From: Dirofilaria immitis
Taxonomy: Eukaryota > Nematoda > Chromadorea > Rhabditida > Onchocercidae
Direction: 5' to 3'
DNA length: 64,000 nt
Assembly (NCBI GenBank): GCA_024305405.1
Contig: JAKNDB010000110.1
Span: forward strand, 2,604,001 to 2,668,000
The stretch's first letter is position 1. Every line of letters begins with the position of its first letter. The notes beneath the pieces were generated by a model. That model saw only the letters and a list, made by a program, of their open reading frames with translations, was not told the DNA's origin and searched no databases. Made by a program: the position numbers and the translations under genes. Below are positions 47,786 to 59,535 of the stretch, piece after piece.

Positions 47786-49053
47786 TTAAGGGTACAGGCA
47801 AATAAACTTTTCCATGATCCGGAGCATTAAATTTAAAATTACACCAGCCTTAGTAAGTATCGTATGAGGAAATGACGTTGTCGAGGATAAATTTGAATTT
47901 GGATAAGTAGTTGGTGGAAGAGCTATATCCGATAAAGGAGTCTCTTTGGTTGAACTAGTTTGAAGACTTTGCTCGGAATCCGAATCTATTTCCATATCAC
48001 AAACCTGCAAAGATAACTGCAATGATATTGTTATTTTTAAATTAGAAAAGAGAAATTTCACGATCTCTCTCTTCTCACTCGAGCTCTTGCAAAGGTACTA
48101 TTAGCTCTTCATTAATGAAAATCACTGTACTTCATGGTCTTCAACAGGCTGCTGCGACTGAACATTTTCAAATAGTTCCTGTTTTGTTAAACCAAGAAAC
48201 GAATCAACATAATGGCCGATTTCTTCCAACAAGCCACATAATGTTTCATCCGCATCCAGTCCCTAAAACTAATCAACTGTTATGTATATCCCTGAAGTTA
48301 TACCATATTTAAGCTGATTTTTGTAAAAATCTGGAATAAAAAAAAAGGAAAAAGAAAATATACCTCGGTAATCATAACGCCATACTGCGTATTATGAAGA
48401 GCAAAAGTTTCTTCCTGAGTATATCGAGTGCTTTATTCTTTGTGAGATCTGGTGTAGATGTTTTCAATAAATCATCAACAATATCTTCAGCATTTAACGC
48501 TACGTTTCGATAACGATCCTGCAACTCCACCAATGCTTATCGATACAAACTTAAACATAAAATATCAATCTGAAACTAATAAAATTTAGCGGAAAATTTT
48601 ACATCAATCTGAAACTAACAAAATTTCCACTAAACTTGACTTGAACAATTTATGCAGTGCAGAAGTGGCAACAAACAAATAGATCAATACAAGGCAGGAA
48701 ATATTGCTGGAAGCTCTAAAAGTGTAGAGAAGATAATGCCGCATTGTTAGCGAAAGCGGAAGGTGAGAATCATAATGGCTTAACTAATGAGTAAAATAAA
48801 CACTCTTTCCCCGAAAATGTAAGAGATCATCCCACTGCATAATGAATACAAATTAAATGACCGATCTCTGTTTATTCTAAATACTCAAGTTTTCACCGTA
48901 CTGAAATACTAAATTTCAATTTTTGACAAATTTGCATACAGTTGCAGCGATTGCGGTGAAAATTTTTCGTCTTAATTTATCAAATGAGCCTTCAGATTTA
49001 AAAGCGTCCACGAGCTGGCGTACTTCGCTCTGCTCTACTTTCGTCACAAGCAT
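47786..49053 (-). CDS. Shg1/BOD1-like small protein
   Basis: About 206 residues. Exons in transcript order: 49053-48940, 48518-48364, 48262-48131, 48004-47786. The N-terminal motif VRQLVDAFKSEGSFDKLRRK resembles the start of the Shg1 (COMPASS component)/BOD1 domain, as in BOD1 LKSQGLFDQFRRD. DRYRNVALNAEDIVDDLL then fits the family's second helix less clearly. The rest is acidic (GLDADETLCGLLEEIG, MEIDSDSEQS) with a Ser/Thr/Pro-rich tail. In other animals such proteins act in Set1/COMPASS chromatin complexes or in chromosome biorientation. One missing base near 48433 must be assumed: beyond it the continuing frame reads YTQEETFALHNTQYGVMITE. A TGA lies directly before the chosen ATG; given the other indels, an earlier start is possible. 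The family call is tentative. Confidence 0.5.
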
Positions 49054-49552
49054 TCACAATCCTTCCTCATACATCCTAAAAAGTTTTGTTATAAGTAAAA
49101 CGAACTTACTATAAATAGTAATTCAAGGTATTACAGAGCTATATAAATATACAAATTGAATATCCGATTTAAAAAGACATTCTGCTTCTTCCACTATTTT
49201 CGAATTGTAAATGCGTTATACATTCGGCAAAATTTTCAGTCGATAAGTTATTAGAGAAGAAAAAGGAACCAAATCGCTAGAAACCTAGATCGCTAGAAAC
49301 CTTCCATACATTTATTTATCGATTTCTAACAGGATACTAAACTTCACATCAAAATAAACATAGACTAATTCAACGAGCAGTGGAATTGAAAATCATGATG
49401 AATTTAGGAATAGTTTACATGCTGAAAGAAAATGTGTAGAAAAATAATTATCTACTCGAAGAAAGTACGAGAATCATCTATGGTCTGAAGAAAAAAGGGA
49501 TTCGGGAACATTAGTCTAAACAGGATACAACGAATATAAACGAAACCCATCC

Positions 49553-49700
49553 TCACACATGACCTACATTCAGACCGGATAGTTCATGGAGCCGTCGTAG
49601 TAAACCACGCAGTGTGTTATTCTGAGCAACCTCGGTCTGTTCAACATTTATACCAGGAAGCCTTCCGTGTTGGATTAGTCGTTGAAAACCAAAGAAAGAA
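49553..49700 (-). CDS. Possible orphan exon
   Basis: GC-richer minus-strand frame reading GINVEQTEVAQNNTL then RGLLRRLHELSGLNVG, ending beside a good GTGAGG donor at about 49550. It looks like real coding sequence and may be an upstream exon of the Shg1-like gene or part of another gene. No family was recognised and the acceptor is uncertain. Confidence 0.3.
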
Positions 49701-50644
49701 CGGATAATTAGGATTCGGAAGGAATTACTAATTATGTTGAATCGGTGCAAATAATAGTTACGAAATTTTTAGAAGTATTTAAAGAATTGATCGTTGAAGT
49801 GACAAACACCTTCAGACATTTCCACAGTCTGATGCATAAAAAGTAATACACTGTTAAGAAATCTATCTCAGAATATTTTGATAAAACTTATTAATTTTAA
49901 TTTTCTTTGTTAAGTAATACTTCCGTATAAAGTTCGCTTCCTCCTCATAAATACACAAGAATCCATCGAATTTTCAACTTTTTCTTTATTTAAGATGGTG
50001 TCACTTCTGATCGTGCATGATGCAATTCATGTTCGACAGATTTTCATGACGAGATTATCTTAATTTATAAAATAAATTGTAACTGAAGATATAGTCGTGA
50101 AAACTTATGAGAAATAAAATGTTAAAAAAAAAGCATGAAGTAGAAAATTAAATTGATAATCTAATTATTGTAAAAATTTACGAAAAAGAAGATTTCAGGA
50201 AAATATAGAGTAGAAAATTAAATTAAGGACCTAATTATTAACAAGACTTGTGATCAAATGACTGAGATATTGACTGCATCAAGGATGCTTAGTTAAATAA
50301 TAAGTACACTTCCTTTTCATTTCATTCCAATTTAGTTAAGAAGAAACTTTTTCTCGCAATCAATCTATGAAATAACTATGATATTTCAGATATCATTTTA
50401 ATGCATTTAGCTCATTACTACATTTTTGATATTATTTATAATTGCTTTTTGTAATTGCTTAAATGTAAAAATTTTGGAATTTCAATAGTTTTTTTTGGTT
50501 CAAAAATATGTTGTGCAATAGTACAATTTATGAATTATTCTTATGGAAAATATTTGTTTGATAATTTGTGAGATAAATAATTTGACTTCGTGAAAATCTT
50601 TACTTCCTTTATAATTTTACTAAATATGGTTCAAAATCATTCTG

Positions 50645-50686
50645 AATAAAATTTGGATATGAATTATTTCATATCCAAATTTTATT
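50645..50686. repeat. Perfect 19-bp inverted repeat with 4-base loop
   Basis: Arms 50645-50663 and 50668-50686 are exact reverse complements with loop TTAT. The arms contain ATTTGGATATGAA. The tight loop favours a cruciform or a hairpin RNA. The stem is shorter than a typical pre-miRNA. Confidence 0.85.
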
Positions 50687-53600
50687 ATAATTATGTTTCA
50701 TTTGAATTTACTTCAAATCTATTATCACTAATCATTTCGGATGTTTTCATGATTAACTTGCCGTTATACGCATCATGCATTATTATTTACTTCTTTACAA
50801 TCTTCATGCTCATTTAGCTTCTAAAAAACTATTTGATAGCTTTGTGAAGTAAAAAAATTTAGTCGAATAAGAAAGAGTTATAGTTGCAAGTAATTGAACT
50901 ATTTCGTTTTTGATAGGTTTTGCAATAGCGACATATTACTCTGTTTAGGCTGTTAAATAGACTTCCGTATTATGCTCCATTTACTGCACTTGATAACTCT
51001 TACGAAAAAGAAAGATATAAATTGTCCAATTTCTGAATTCAACATCCATCTTCTATTAGCTCAAGTAGTTATCATTTGTACGATTGAAAAAATAGAAAAT
51101 GTAGAATAATAGTCTTACAAAATAGTAATCTCAACAATATATTGTTACATTGTAATGTACAAAATGAGACATAAAATTTTGTTAAAACTATTTGTCTAAG
51201 AAATATTTAATGTTATTTCAAAATATAAAATTAATTTAAGCAGAAGCCTTACAGAAAGTAATATAAATTTTACTTTTAAAAGTTTTTAATTATATAAGCT
51301 AATAAAGCATATATATTGCTTATGTATTGTTGAGAAAACAATGAAATAATTTCTATAAATTTTATTCAGCAATGATACTTTTTCTTCAAATTTCAAATTT
51401 CCACAACTATTTTGTTTATTCAAACATATCATAGAGCAAAATGGAAGCATTTCTATGTCTTCTTCATAATAATAGGCTTTTCTATGATTGTTTTCTGTGA
51501 AGTGTCATTTGCAGTGAAAATTTTCTGGAAACCTCTTCAATAATTCATTTTCTTTCCTCACTCTCTGTCAATCATTTGATGCATAATCCTTAGTGACTTA
51601 AGTAAGGTTATTTATCTTCAATTAGGCGATCGTCCTGTGCGACATTACTTCCTTCCTTCATACAATCCTACAATTTTTGGATCTGATATTACCAATTTAT
51701 CTTTCAGTTTGACCAATACTTGATCTGATTGAACTTAACGTTTAATATCTCTTATTTTCAGTTAATGCTAACTATTTTATCCATCAAATCATTAAATCCT
51801 TCGAAAAACCCATTTTTAAAGTATTAATTGAATATTTTTGTACAATGTTTTAGCCAACGATTTGAAAGATCTACTTCTCTCATCTTAAATTTATAAAAAC
51901 CCTTAACTTTAAAAGCTTATCTACTCTCGATGGACATTGCGAACAGACAGATTTTGATGTTTAAGGGCCTTTTTCTATTTACGAGCTAAAATGCCTAAAA
52001 TTTGAAGAGCATTTTTTTTTTTGAAATCTTTTTTTTCACTTTTTTAGCGATACATTTTTAAATTTCCTTTTGTGCCAACAAATAGCAATTAAGTTGAATT
52101 GAACTATTGTTTTTCTCTTTTACTTTTTATTACTCACAAAGCTTAGGCTATTATGAAAGAAACTGTACATTTAAAAAGATGTTGTTCACCGAGTATGTAC
52201 ATTTTTCTTTTATACATAAATCATTAGAGTGATAATTTATCAGGACTGCATAAATAATTTACTTTGTTAATCCATTCTTTCGGAAATTGTATTTTTGACA
52301 AGAATAATGGATTGCTTAGTTTTTCAGCATATGAATAAATATTTTCAACTCAAAGAAAATGTATTTAAAAAAAAAGTTGATTAATCTAACGAAATATAAG
52401 CTAACCATGGTTTATAATAAATTCCTGATGAATATCTTCACTTTTTTTCTCCATCCTTCTTTTTCTTTTTTTTTTTTTTAATAAAATGTATAACATATGG
52501 TATAGCCATTCTTTTATTCAAAAAATTTCACAGAGTTATTTCTTTTCCCTCAAGCCATATTTCCACTTTTACAAATCCAGCAAATTTAATCAAATTTGCT
52601 TGATACATATACATCTATTCGAATGCAACAGTTACTGATAGCATGAACAAGTTTCTTGAAATTATGTCAGTACTTGGAATTTGAAGTTAATAGCTGATTA
52701 CGAATTTGATCGGCATCTGAAAATGTTTTGTATATTTCTTTTTAAATTAATTTTAAATATAAACATTGCAATTTTTATGAGTGTCACAATGACGATCAAA
52801 ATTTTAAAGTGGTTTGAACATAATATGCAATCATATAGATGTTATTATTTTTGGCTGAGAGCAAAACTGCAAGAATAATTTCAGGCCAACAAAATAATAA
52901 GTGCTAGCTTATATCGCTCCAAGTAATTTATTGGTATAATTGTTATTGCAGCAAACCACTTCGTCCATTTAAATCTTTTCTGGACAACATTTTAAATATC
53001 TCGTTGTTGCTATTTCATTGGAAATTGAAACTAAACATTCCTATTTTTAATTTCATTTCAAGAAATTTTAAACTATTATTTCAAATTAAAAAGAAAAAGG
53101 AGATGGGATCTTTTTTCTCAAAAATTTCGTTCAATGTCAAAGGTTAAGCTTTTCGGATGAAGCTATTTTTATAAATAATATTTTTAATTCTTCATCAAAT
53201 ATTTTAGCATTTAAAATTTGAGCTGAATTGAATTATTACTTAAAATAGATATACTATTTCAGTATTATCAATGAAAATATGAAATTTTTTGTACACTGGA
53301 AAAGTTCATTTTATTGTGCTGTTATCAATGATTAGATATCAATATGATTGTGATATATTATAATCTGATTAACATCCGAAAAAAATCTATTTCTCTGGAA
53401 AAATTCAACTTCTTTTACCTTGGTTAAACAAGCTGTACATTAAGATTTCAATTATCAAATCAATTTGCTATCGAAACTGTTTACAGCTCGTTCTTCATCT
53501 TTTCTTTATGGATCATAAATCTAAATTGATTTTAATTTTTTTAATCATATTACCTTGATATGAACAAGTATGAATGATCCGATTATCATGAAGAAAGACA

Positions 53601-53759
53601 GTTCATCTATTAAAAAATTTCATCTATTCAATTTTTGGAATATTATCATGCTAAATTATTGCTGAATGTATGAAACATTATATAATATATTTCGAGGAAT
53701 AATACTTGTAGTAAAATTTAAGTAATAAAAAATTTGCAATCATAAAGGTTGGCATTAAT

Positions 53760-56700
53760 ATGGTAACAGAATTTGCTGAATTAATTAATAAATATCGGCA
53801 TAATCGGAAGACGCTATTATTTATTGTATACATTGCCTTATTTTTGGATAATATGCTTCTGACTACCGTTGGTATGTCAATATTATTTTAAGTGAAAATT
53901 TTATTTTATAATAAGCAGAACTTTCAGCAGTTTATTAAAAAAAAAATTGAATTTAATTTAAAGCAAAACTTTTGTGTTTCTATTGTTGATAAGAATAAAT
54001 CACTTTGAATTTTTATTTTGAAAAAAATTTTTTTGTTTTAAATTACCACGATCTTATCATTTTTATTTTTTCATTATAGTACCAATAATACCGGAATATC
54101 TTTTACGATTGTCACATCCAAATTCAACCGATTTATTGCTTTATGATAAGATATCAGCAGCAGGTTATCGACGAAGCAAACGCACCATTTTTATGGAAAA
54201 TGAAGATGAGAGAGAAGAAAAGAAAAATGAACCTTTTATTTGGGATGATGTTTGGGAGGTTCCAATGGATGTAAATGTAGCAACAGATTGGCGAGAAACT
54301 CCGCTGAATCCATTTCGTAAAAGCAAAATTTCGAAGGAGAAATTACCTGGGAAAGGTTGAATAATTTAAAAAGTTTTGGAAGTTCATCATATAATAATTG
54401 CAATCTTTTCTCGATTAGAAATGAAATTTGATGAAGAATTTAAATTTTATAATAATAAAATAATTTTAATTAGGTAAAACTTCTCCAACAGCTATACGCA
54501 TGAAGACGATAACAACAGAAGCATCTGTTACAAGTGAAAATACAAAGAAGGATCAAAAAATTATGCCAAATGCTGCGGAAGAAATAAAACGACACAATAC
54601 TTTAGCTGAAGAAAATATTTATGTGGGATTAATGTTTGGATCAAAAGCGCTTGTGCAACTATTAACAAATCCATGGATTGGTCCTCTTACAAATAAGTTA
54701 ATTTTTATACAACACTCGTTTATAAGATTTGTTACAATCTGTTGATACAAACAGAAAGATTATCTGAACTTTCATTTACATTAATCAATTGATAAAATAG
54801 TTCTTATCAAAATGCAATCTTATGAAGAATGAAATATGAATATAGCAGAATGGAATTATGATTTATTTATTTGGAATTTTTTCATTCACCACTTGTATGA
54901 GAATTGTAGAATTGGCTACACAGTGCCGATGTTTGCCGGCTTTTGTGTTATGTTTTTGTCAACCGTAATGTTTACATTTGGTACATCGTTCGCAACCTTA
55001 TGGTTTGCTCGAGCTTTGCAAGGTGTTGGATCTGCATGTACGAGTACTTCAGGTTTGGTAAAGTTATCTTCAACATGCTAGGAAATTTTACTATAACATT
55101 CCGAGAAAAAAGTGTGCTACTCGAGAATTAGTAAATTTCCTTTTTTGATATATTATATGAATAAGGATTGAATTTATCAAGAAAATAGACATGTTCTTAT
55201 CTTAAACAGGTATGGGAATGCTTGCACAAGCTTATCCGGATGATGAAGAACGCGGTGGTGCTATGGGTATAGCATTGGGCGGTTTAGCACTTGGCCTACT
55301 TGTTGGACCCCCATATGGAGGCATCTTATATCAGTGGTCGGGAAAAGAGTTGCCATTCTTGCTTCTTGCACTATTAGCTTTATTTGATGGCTGTAAGTAT
55401 TATTTTCTAAAAAGCCGAATGTAAACACCTTAAATATATATATAAGGTACAAAAAACGAGTTAATAACAGTAGGGAAATAAAGTTTTTAGAAATGATTTC
55501 GAGATATATAATTTTTGAAATTTCACAAAAAAAAATTTTTTTAGAATAATTGCTGACAGAATAAGTTGAAAACTTGTCAACTATATATTGTTTAATTAAA
55601 TTTATGCAAAAAAAATTGTGTCAAAATATCTAAAATTTGAAAAGCTAAAACGATATCGTTGTAGCTCTGCAATTTTTGGTGCTACAACCTAGAATAGATC
55701 GTTGTGAACCGGAAGGAACTGGCTTAAAAGAACTTGCTACAGATCCATATATTATTGTCGCTGCCGGTTATTACCTTTTTGTTGTCACCGGATTACTATA
55801 TTTATTTATTCTTTTTTGTTTATTTATTTTGTTGCTTTCTTTTTATTTCATGGTAGATTTTTGCGTTATTTCAAAAGAGAATGAATGCTTAGGATTATTT
55901 CAATGGACTTCTCATTGATGTCTAATATATTTTAATATATTTCTACAACATTATGTAATATTTACGTAAATCTTCAGGTTCAATAACAATCGGGAATCTT
56001 GGAATAGCGATGTTGGAACCATCTTTACCGTTATGGATGATGGAATCTTGGCAGGCTAGTTCATTTGAACGTGGAATCGCTTTTCTTCCTGCCAGTATGT
56101 CATACCTTATTGGTACGAATATATTTGGACCATTGGCACATAAAATTGGACGGTTTGTTCTAATTTTAAAATAATTCATAACAATCCGAACTTTTTATTT
56201 AATAATACATCGTACGAAATTTTGAATTCCAAAAAAAAATTACTTTGAATTTTTTCAATGCATTAAAAAGTTTTTAATTTTCAGTTGGCTGAGCAGTTTT
56301 TGGGTCTTATAGTAATTGGCATTTGTCTAATCGCCGTAAGTTATTTGATTATTTTGTTTATAAGAAATTTTTAGTTTCATTTTTTTAAAACAGTTCTTGG
56401 GGAGCTATTTTTGGAATAAATATTGAAGGAGGAATGAAAAGAACGGAAAGGAAATTGATTAATATGCATAGAAATTATTACACATAGTATATTCCAAACT
56501 AAAAAAATTTAATAATGGTTTTTAAATTTTTTTAGTTTGGAAATGTTGATAGTTTTTTAATGCTCCTTTGAGTATCACTTTTTTTAAAGGTTTTATTATT
56601 GTTTGGTTCAGATTTTTTGTTGGATTTTATTATTATTTTTGTTATTGATTATGCCTTTGATATCTTTGGGGATTGGTTATTAGTTTCTATGTTAAGATTT

Positions 56701-58080
56701 AATTAAGGTTTAAAATATAATTTTTTTTGGATCTTATTATGTATTGGATTCTTATCTTATTCTTAATTTTTTTTTGCTGTTATAGTTTAAATTTTAAAAT
56801 TTCTAATTTGTAATTAGGGATTTGGTTCAGTTTGCGTTTGTTTTTTTTTGTTGTTTTATCATTGTTTTTTAGTTGTCTTTTTATATTTCTTGTTTTGTTT
56901 GGATTTTTTGATTTCTCTTGAAGTGGTTTATTTTTTTTTGATTCTTTTAATTTTACTTTTTAATCTTTTATAAGAATTTTTGTTTTAGGTTTTATTTCGG
57001 CATTAACCTGAGGAAATTTCTATGCAATGAAATCTTGAAGTGAAAATGACGCATTTCAAATTAATAGATTTTTAAAGATTATTTTACGCTCTATTATCAC
57101 ATGTGAAACATCATGAAACACTGTGCTCTTTAATTAATAACTACAATAATTTCAGATTCCGAGAGCTCAAAGTGTTGGAGGATTGATGATCCCAAATTTT
57201 TTCATGGGATTCTCGATTGGTAAGATAAAGCTTCATTTAACTAAATATGAGATGTACACAAGTCATAAAAGTTAAGGGGATGAATTCAAGGTATGATTGA
57301 TGCATCGATGTTTCCATTAATGGGTCACTTAGTGGATATACGTCATGTCGGTGTTTATGGGTCAATATACGCAATTGCGGATGCGGCATTTTGTTTTGCT
57401 TTTGCTTTAGGCCCTTTCTTTTCCGGTCCTCTAGTCCGCTCAGTCGGATTCGCTTCGTGAGTTTCCTAATATTTACAATTGCAAATCTATTCGTAATTGC
57501 ATACGACTAATTGTAAATACGATTTAATAAGTTTTGGAATAATAAAATAATGAATTGAAAATTAATTATTTGCTAAACGAAATTAATTTGAGAAAGTAAT
57601 ACACAATACATCGCTTATAGATTAGTCATTTCATTAAATTTTATTCATTTCGCTTACAACTAAATTACTTTTAATTTCATTTCTAAAATTTGAATAATTA
57701 AAGAAAATTTTTATAATATCATAACTATAAAGGCATAATAATTTTTAGAATGCTTCGCATAATTGCGGCTATAAATTTCTTGTACGCTCCTCTTATGCTA
57801 TTTTTACGTAATCCGCCAGCAACAAACAAAATTAACGACGTATGTTCTCATTTTTGAATTATATTTATTTGGGATATACCAAAAAATTCTAATAATTTCG
57901 CTTTGTTGGTACAGGCCTCTGTAATATTTAAAGAAATGATTTCTCTGAATAATATAATTTCAGATCATAATAGAGCCACCAAAGACACAAAAATTCACAA
58001 ATGACGTGTATGAACAAATTGATGGTACTACTAACTTGGCACGTTCTGAAATACGACTGTTCGAAGGCTATCATTACTAA
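53760..58080 (+). CDS. cat-1: Vesicular monoamine transporter (VMAT, CAT-1)
   Basis: Twelve-helix major-facilitator protein that loads dopamine, serotonin and other monoamines into synaptic vesicles in exchange for protons. Exons: 53760-53871, 54080-54355, 54474-54696, 54910-55052, 55210-55392, 55665-55766, 55978-56152, 56285-56335, 57156-57219, 57291-57456, 57749-57839, 57964-58080, about 567 codons. Key residues are present: Asp in helix 1 ([10 protein letters not shown]), Lys in helix 2 (FGSKALVQL), Asp in helix 10 ([20 protein letters not shown]) and Asp in helix 11 (AIADAAFCF). [16 protein letters not shown] and [15 protein letters not shown] are VMAT signatures. The first luminal loop is long and charged (roughly 125 residues, with an NST site). 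One base is missing in a T run at 56297-56301. Intron 8 (56336-57155) holds a mitochondrial insertion. VAChT is less likely given the overall match to VMAT. Confidence 0.93.
56559..56702 (+). pseudogene. nad2: nad2-like 3' end (mitochondrial pseudogene)
   Basis: With the invertebrate mitochondrial code this frame is open for 47 codons and ends at TAA. Two TGA codons read as Trp. It reads [20 protein letters not shown], then a Tyr/Trp-rich stretch. A Pro followed by FF-K resembles the ND2 C-terminal part. The assignment also rests on position before trnT-nad4, the order I recall for filarioids. Confidence 0.45.
56776..56835 (+). pseudogene. trnT: trnT-like mitochondrial tRNA remnant
   Basis: TAGTTTAA, usual at the D-arm start of nematode mitochondrial tRNAs, precedes a D stem (56786-56789/56795-56798). 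The anticodon arm is TCTAA-TTTGTAA-TTAGG (56802-56818) with anticodon TGT (Thr). Only the outer three acceptor pairs (CTG/CAG) form, so it is degenerate. It lies directly before the nad4-like frame, as trnT does in chromadorean mitochondria. Confidence 0.55.
56883..56999 (+). pseudogene. nad4: nad4-like 5' part (mitochondrial pseudogene)
   Basis: The mitochondrial-code translation reads [18 protein letters not shown], a stop (TAA, 56961-56963), then [12 protein letters not shown]. This parallels the N-terminus of nematode ND4, which in C. elegans I recall as FSWGGLFLVLDSYSF followed by SLFILGIIVIS. The Trp is coded TGA (56919-56921), a stop in nuclear code. The in-frame TAA and loss of similarity after 57000 mark it as a dead fragment. 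Confidence 0.65.
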
Positions 58081-59191
58081 TTTCTGCTGTTAACATACTA
58101 CTATTAAACTTTGTGAATGAATATTTCTTATGACAACAACTGATAGATTTCAGATAAAATTGACCTATATCTTGCCGTATCATTTAAATGGCAAACGACA
58201 CATCAGAGATTTTCAAAAATATATATATCCGAAACATTTAGAAAAATGAAAAGTTTCGTTTTCTTAAAAAGTCCTTGATGGACAAGAGAACCACTTCACA
58301 TTTTAACTGAAGTTGCTATGAATCAGATTAAAATTTATGAACCGAACTTGGAAAATCGTATTTCTGAAAAGGAAAGACATATATGTGAATGTAATGATTT
58401 TCAAGAAAATATTGAACATAATTTACCGAGTAATAGGGACATAAAAATATGCAGATAATGTTTAGAGATATAAATTCATTGTTTCCAAGAAAAAAAAAAA
58501 CAAAAACAAAACAATGAAAGAAACGAAAAGAAGCGGTGATAGAAAGGGATTGAGGATATCATTTAAAATCATCAAATTCCACTCCTCTATTTAATTCTCT
58601 ATAAATTTATTTGAAATAAGCTTTCATTATCGATAAAACGAGAAAAAAATGGCCTATAAGGCAATAATTTCAGGCAATTTGCTATCTTTTCCTCACTTTT
58701 CCACTAGTTTTCCTTTGTTGCTGTTCTCGGAGTATCATGTAAGTTGAACAATTTCAGTTTGTCATATATTTCAGTTCCATCGATAGTTTTTGCAACCGAA
58801 TAATTAAGCAGGTAATTAAGCATCAAACTAAAACTCTTAGGAAGTGTTCATGTTTAGTCGTGTTATTGTTCAGTTACAACACCAACAGGAAAAAGCATAT
58901 TGATTACTCGGCCCATTCCGGCGGTCTACTAGTCCTAGCAAATTAAAATTTATCTCTTATTCCAAAAATAGTAATTGTCCCTTCCGCTGTCATAATTCTT
59001 GCAGTTTCAATTGCTTCGCTTTCATTTCTAGAAAAGGGCTTAAAAGAACACTAATTTTTAATGCTAATACATTGATAGAATTAATGTTCCGTCCAACCTT
59101 TCGTTTCTGTCCCTTAGTTTTAGGTTTTCTTAGAATTTCTTTTCAGAATCATTTCTCAATTTCTCAGAAACTTTTCAACTAGAAATTCCAG
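58081..59191. other. Spacer downstream of cat-1
   Basis: Contains the cat-1 3' UTR and probably the first exon of the ubiquitin-like gene, which I could not identify. Otherwise AT-rich without signal. Confidence 0.5.
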
Positions 59192-59535
59192 GTATCTCAA
59201 CGTAATCGTCTACAACAAAACACGCAACTTCGCTGGGCAAACAATACAAATTAATATATCGGCAATGGATACCATCAAAACATTGAAAGAGAAGATAATG
59301 GAAAAGACAGAGATTCCAGTTGGGATACAGGATATTACATTCGGAGGTATCATAACTTATAAATTTTGAGACAACCCTGCAGAATTCAACCTCACATGTG
59401 AACGTCGCATGCAACATATTTGCAGTTCAAAGTCTCAACGACGCATTGACAACCAAGTACTATCATATTGAAGATGGATATACGGTCTATTCTACGCCGA
59501 CTTATATTGAAGTACCACAACAGCCATCGCTTTAA
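59192..59535 (+). CDS. Divergent ubiquitin-like domain protein (5' incomplete)
   Basis: Exons 59192-59346 and 59426-59535 join in phase to give about 88 residues. The fold pattern is ubiquitin-like: a first strand (YLNVIVYNKTRNFAGQTI), then DTIKTLKEKIMEKTEIPVG, QDITFGG, and LTTKYYHIEDGYTVYS. There is no C-terminal Gly-Gly, so conjugation is unlikely. It is more probably a Ubl domain at the end of a larger protein. Upstream exons were not found. The intron of 79 bp has normal GT and CAG ends. Confidence 0.55.

Larger units (their letters stand above)
49054..53759. other. Spacer upstream of cat-1
   Basis: About 4.7 kb of very AT-rich DNA. Apart from the possible exon near 49.6 kb and the hairpin at 50645-50686, I see only homopolymer runs and a short direct repeat (about 50140-50170 and 50210-50240). 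It probably includes the control region of cat-1. Confidence 0.5.
56500..57005 (+). other. Nuclear mitochondrial DNA segment (NUMT) in cat-1 intron 8
   Basis: About 500 bp with a sharp composition change: T- and G-rich and very C-poor on this strand, typical of nematode mitochondrial coding strands. It contains, in order, an nad2-like end, a trnT-like arm and the nad4 start, readable only with TGA as Trp and AGA as Ser. The ends are approximate. Confidence 0.7.
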
